5,562 nt of DNA from assembly GCA_900319255.1 (NCBI GenBank), contig ONNU01000126.1, positions 1 to 5,562 of the forward strand, read 5' to 3'. This document shows positions 5,447 to 5,562 of this stretch, piece after piece (position 1 is the first letter of the stretch; every line of letters begins with the position of its first letter). The notes beneath the pieces are model-generated. The model searched no databases. It saw only the letters and a list, made by a program, of their open reading frames with translations, and was not told the origin of the DNA. The DNA comes from an uncultured Eubacteriales bacterium (lineage in GTDB: Bacteria > Bacillota > Clostridia > Oscillospirales > Acutalibacteraceae). The position numbers and the translations under genes were made by a program.

Positions 5447-5562
5447 AGTTGGCAAAAAAACTATCGCATACCGACAAAAATGCAGCCAATAGAACAATCT
5501 TACAATCGCGAGGGAAAAGGCTTGCATGGTCATAACTTACAACGCGAACATGACACCGGCGG
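5447..5562. repeat. Second copy of the 5' repeat module, cut by window end
   Basis: This matches 2152-2269 from AGTTGGCAA through TGCAGC and AATCGCGAG to GACACCGGCGG, with 40 of 50 identical bases in the last ungapped block (5513-5562 against 2220-2269). The stem TCGCG (5506-5510) with CGCGA (5543-5547) is kept in shortened form. The next bases, outside the window, should show whether the GC-rich hairpin tail follows as in copy 1. The 58 bases before it (5389-5446) hold only a tandem TTTGAAC pair (5413-5426). Confidence 0.75.

Overview
The window looks like part of a low-to-mid GC Bacillota genome, most likely a gut or rumen Ruminococcus or a relative in the Oscillospiraceae. This is inferred from the protein style, the strong AGGAGG-type ribosome sites, the SpoIIE/RsbU-type phosphatase and a CBM26-like starch-binding module on a secreted lipoprotein. 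No marker gene here fixes the species. All five genes lie on the plus strand.

Layout. Bases 1-855 hold the C-terminal part of a membrane-anchored SpoIIE/PP2C-type serine phosphatase whose start lies before the window. Five bases later begins an Sfp-type 4'-phosphopantetheinyl transferase (861-1517), probably in the same operon, and a rho-independent terminator (1530-1560) ends that unit. A RimJ/RimL-like GNAT N-acetyltransferase follows (1593-2114). The stretch 2115-2496 has no gene. It holds a composite, GC-rich, hairpin-forming intergenic repeat (about 2152-2445) and then a well-formed promoter for an XRE-family regulator (2497-3324). A 108-base gap contains a promoter whose -10 region is enclosed by a perfect 10-base inverted repeat. 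This drives a lipoprotein (3433-5199) made of a signal peptide, a Ser-rich linker, an uncharacterised beta-rich region, a Fes-type alpha/beta-hydrolase and a C-terminal CBM26-like module. A strong terminator (5252-5289) follows. The last 270 bases hold further hairpins, a second copy of one repeat module (about 5341-5388) and a second copy of the repeat's 5' part (5447-5562), cut by the window end.

How the parts may work together. The phosphatase and the phosphopantetheinyl transferase look co-transcribed; the first would act in partner-switching control of a sigma factor, the second in activating carrier proteins. The XRE regulator and the surface esterase form a plausible local regulator-target pair, because the inverted repeat sits exactly on the esterase promoter. 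This is inference.

The signal that gene annotation does not explain is the composite repeat family: two loci 3 kb apart share two separate modules in opposite order, and each module contains predicted hairpins. It could be a REP/MITE-like element or a structured RNA. No coding frame is preserved between the copies.
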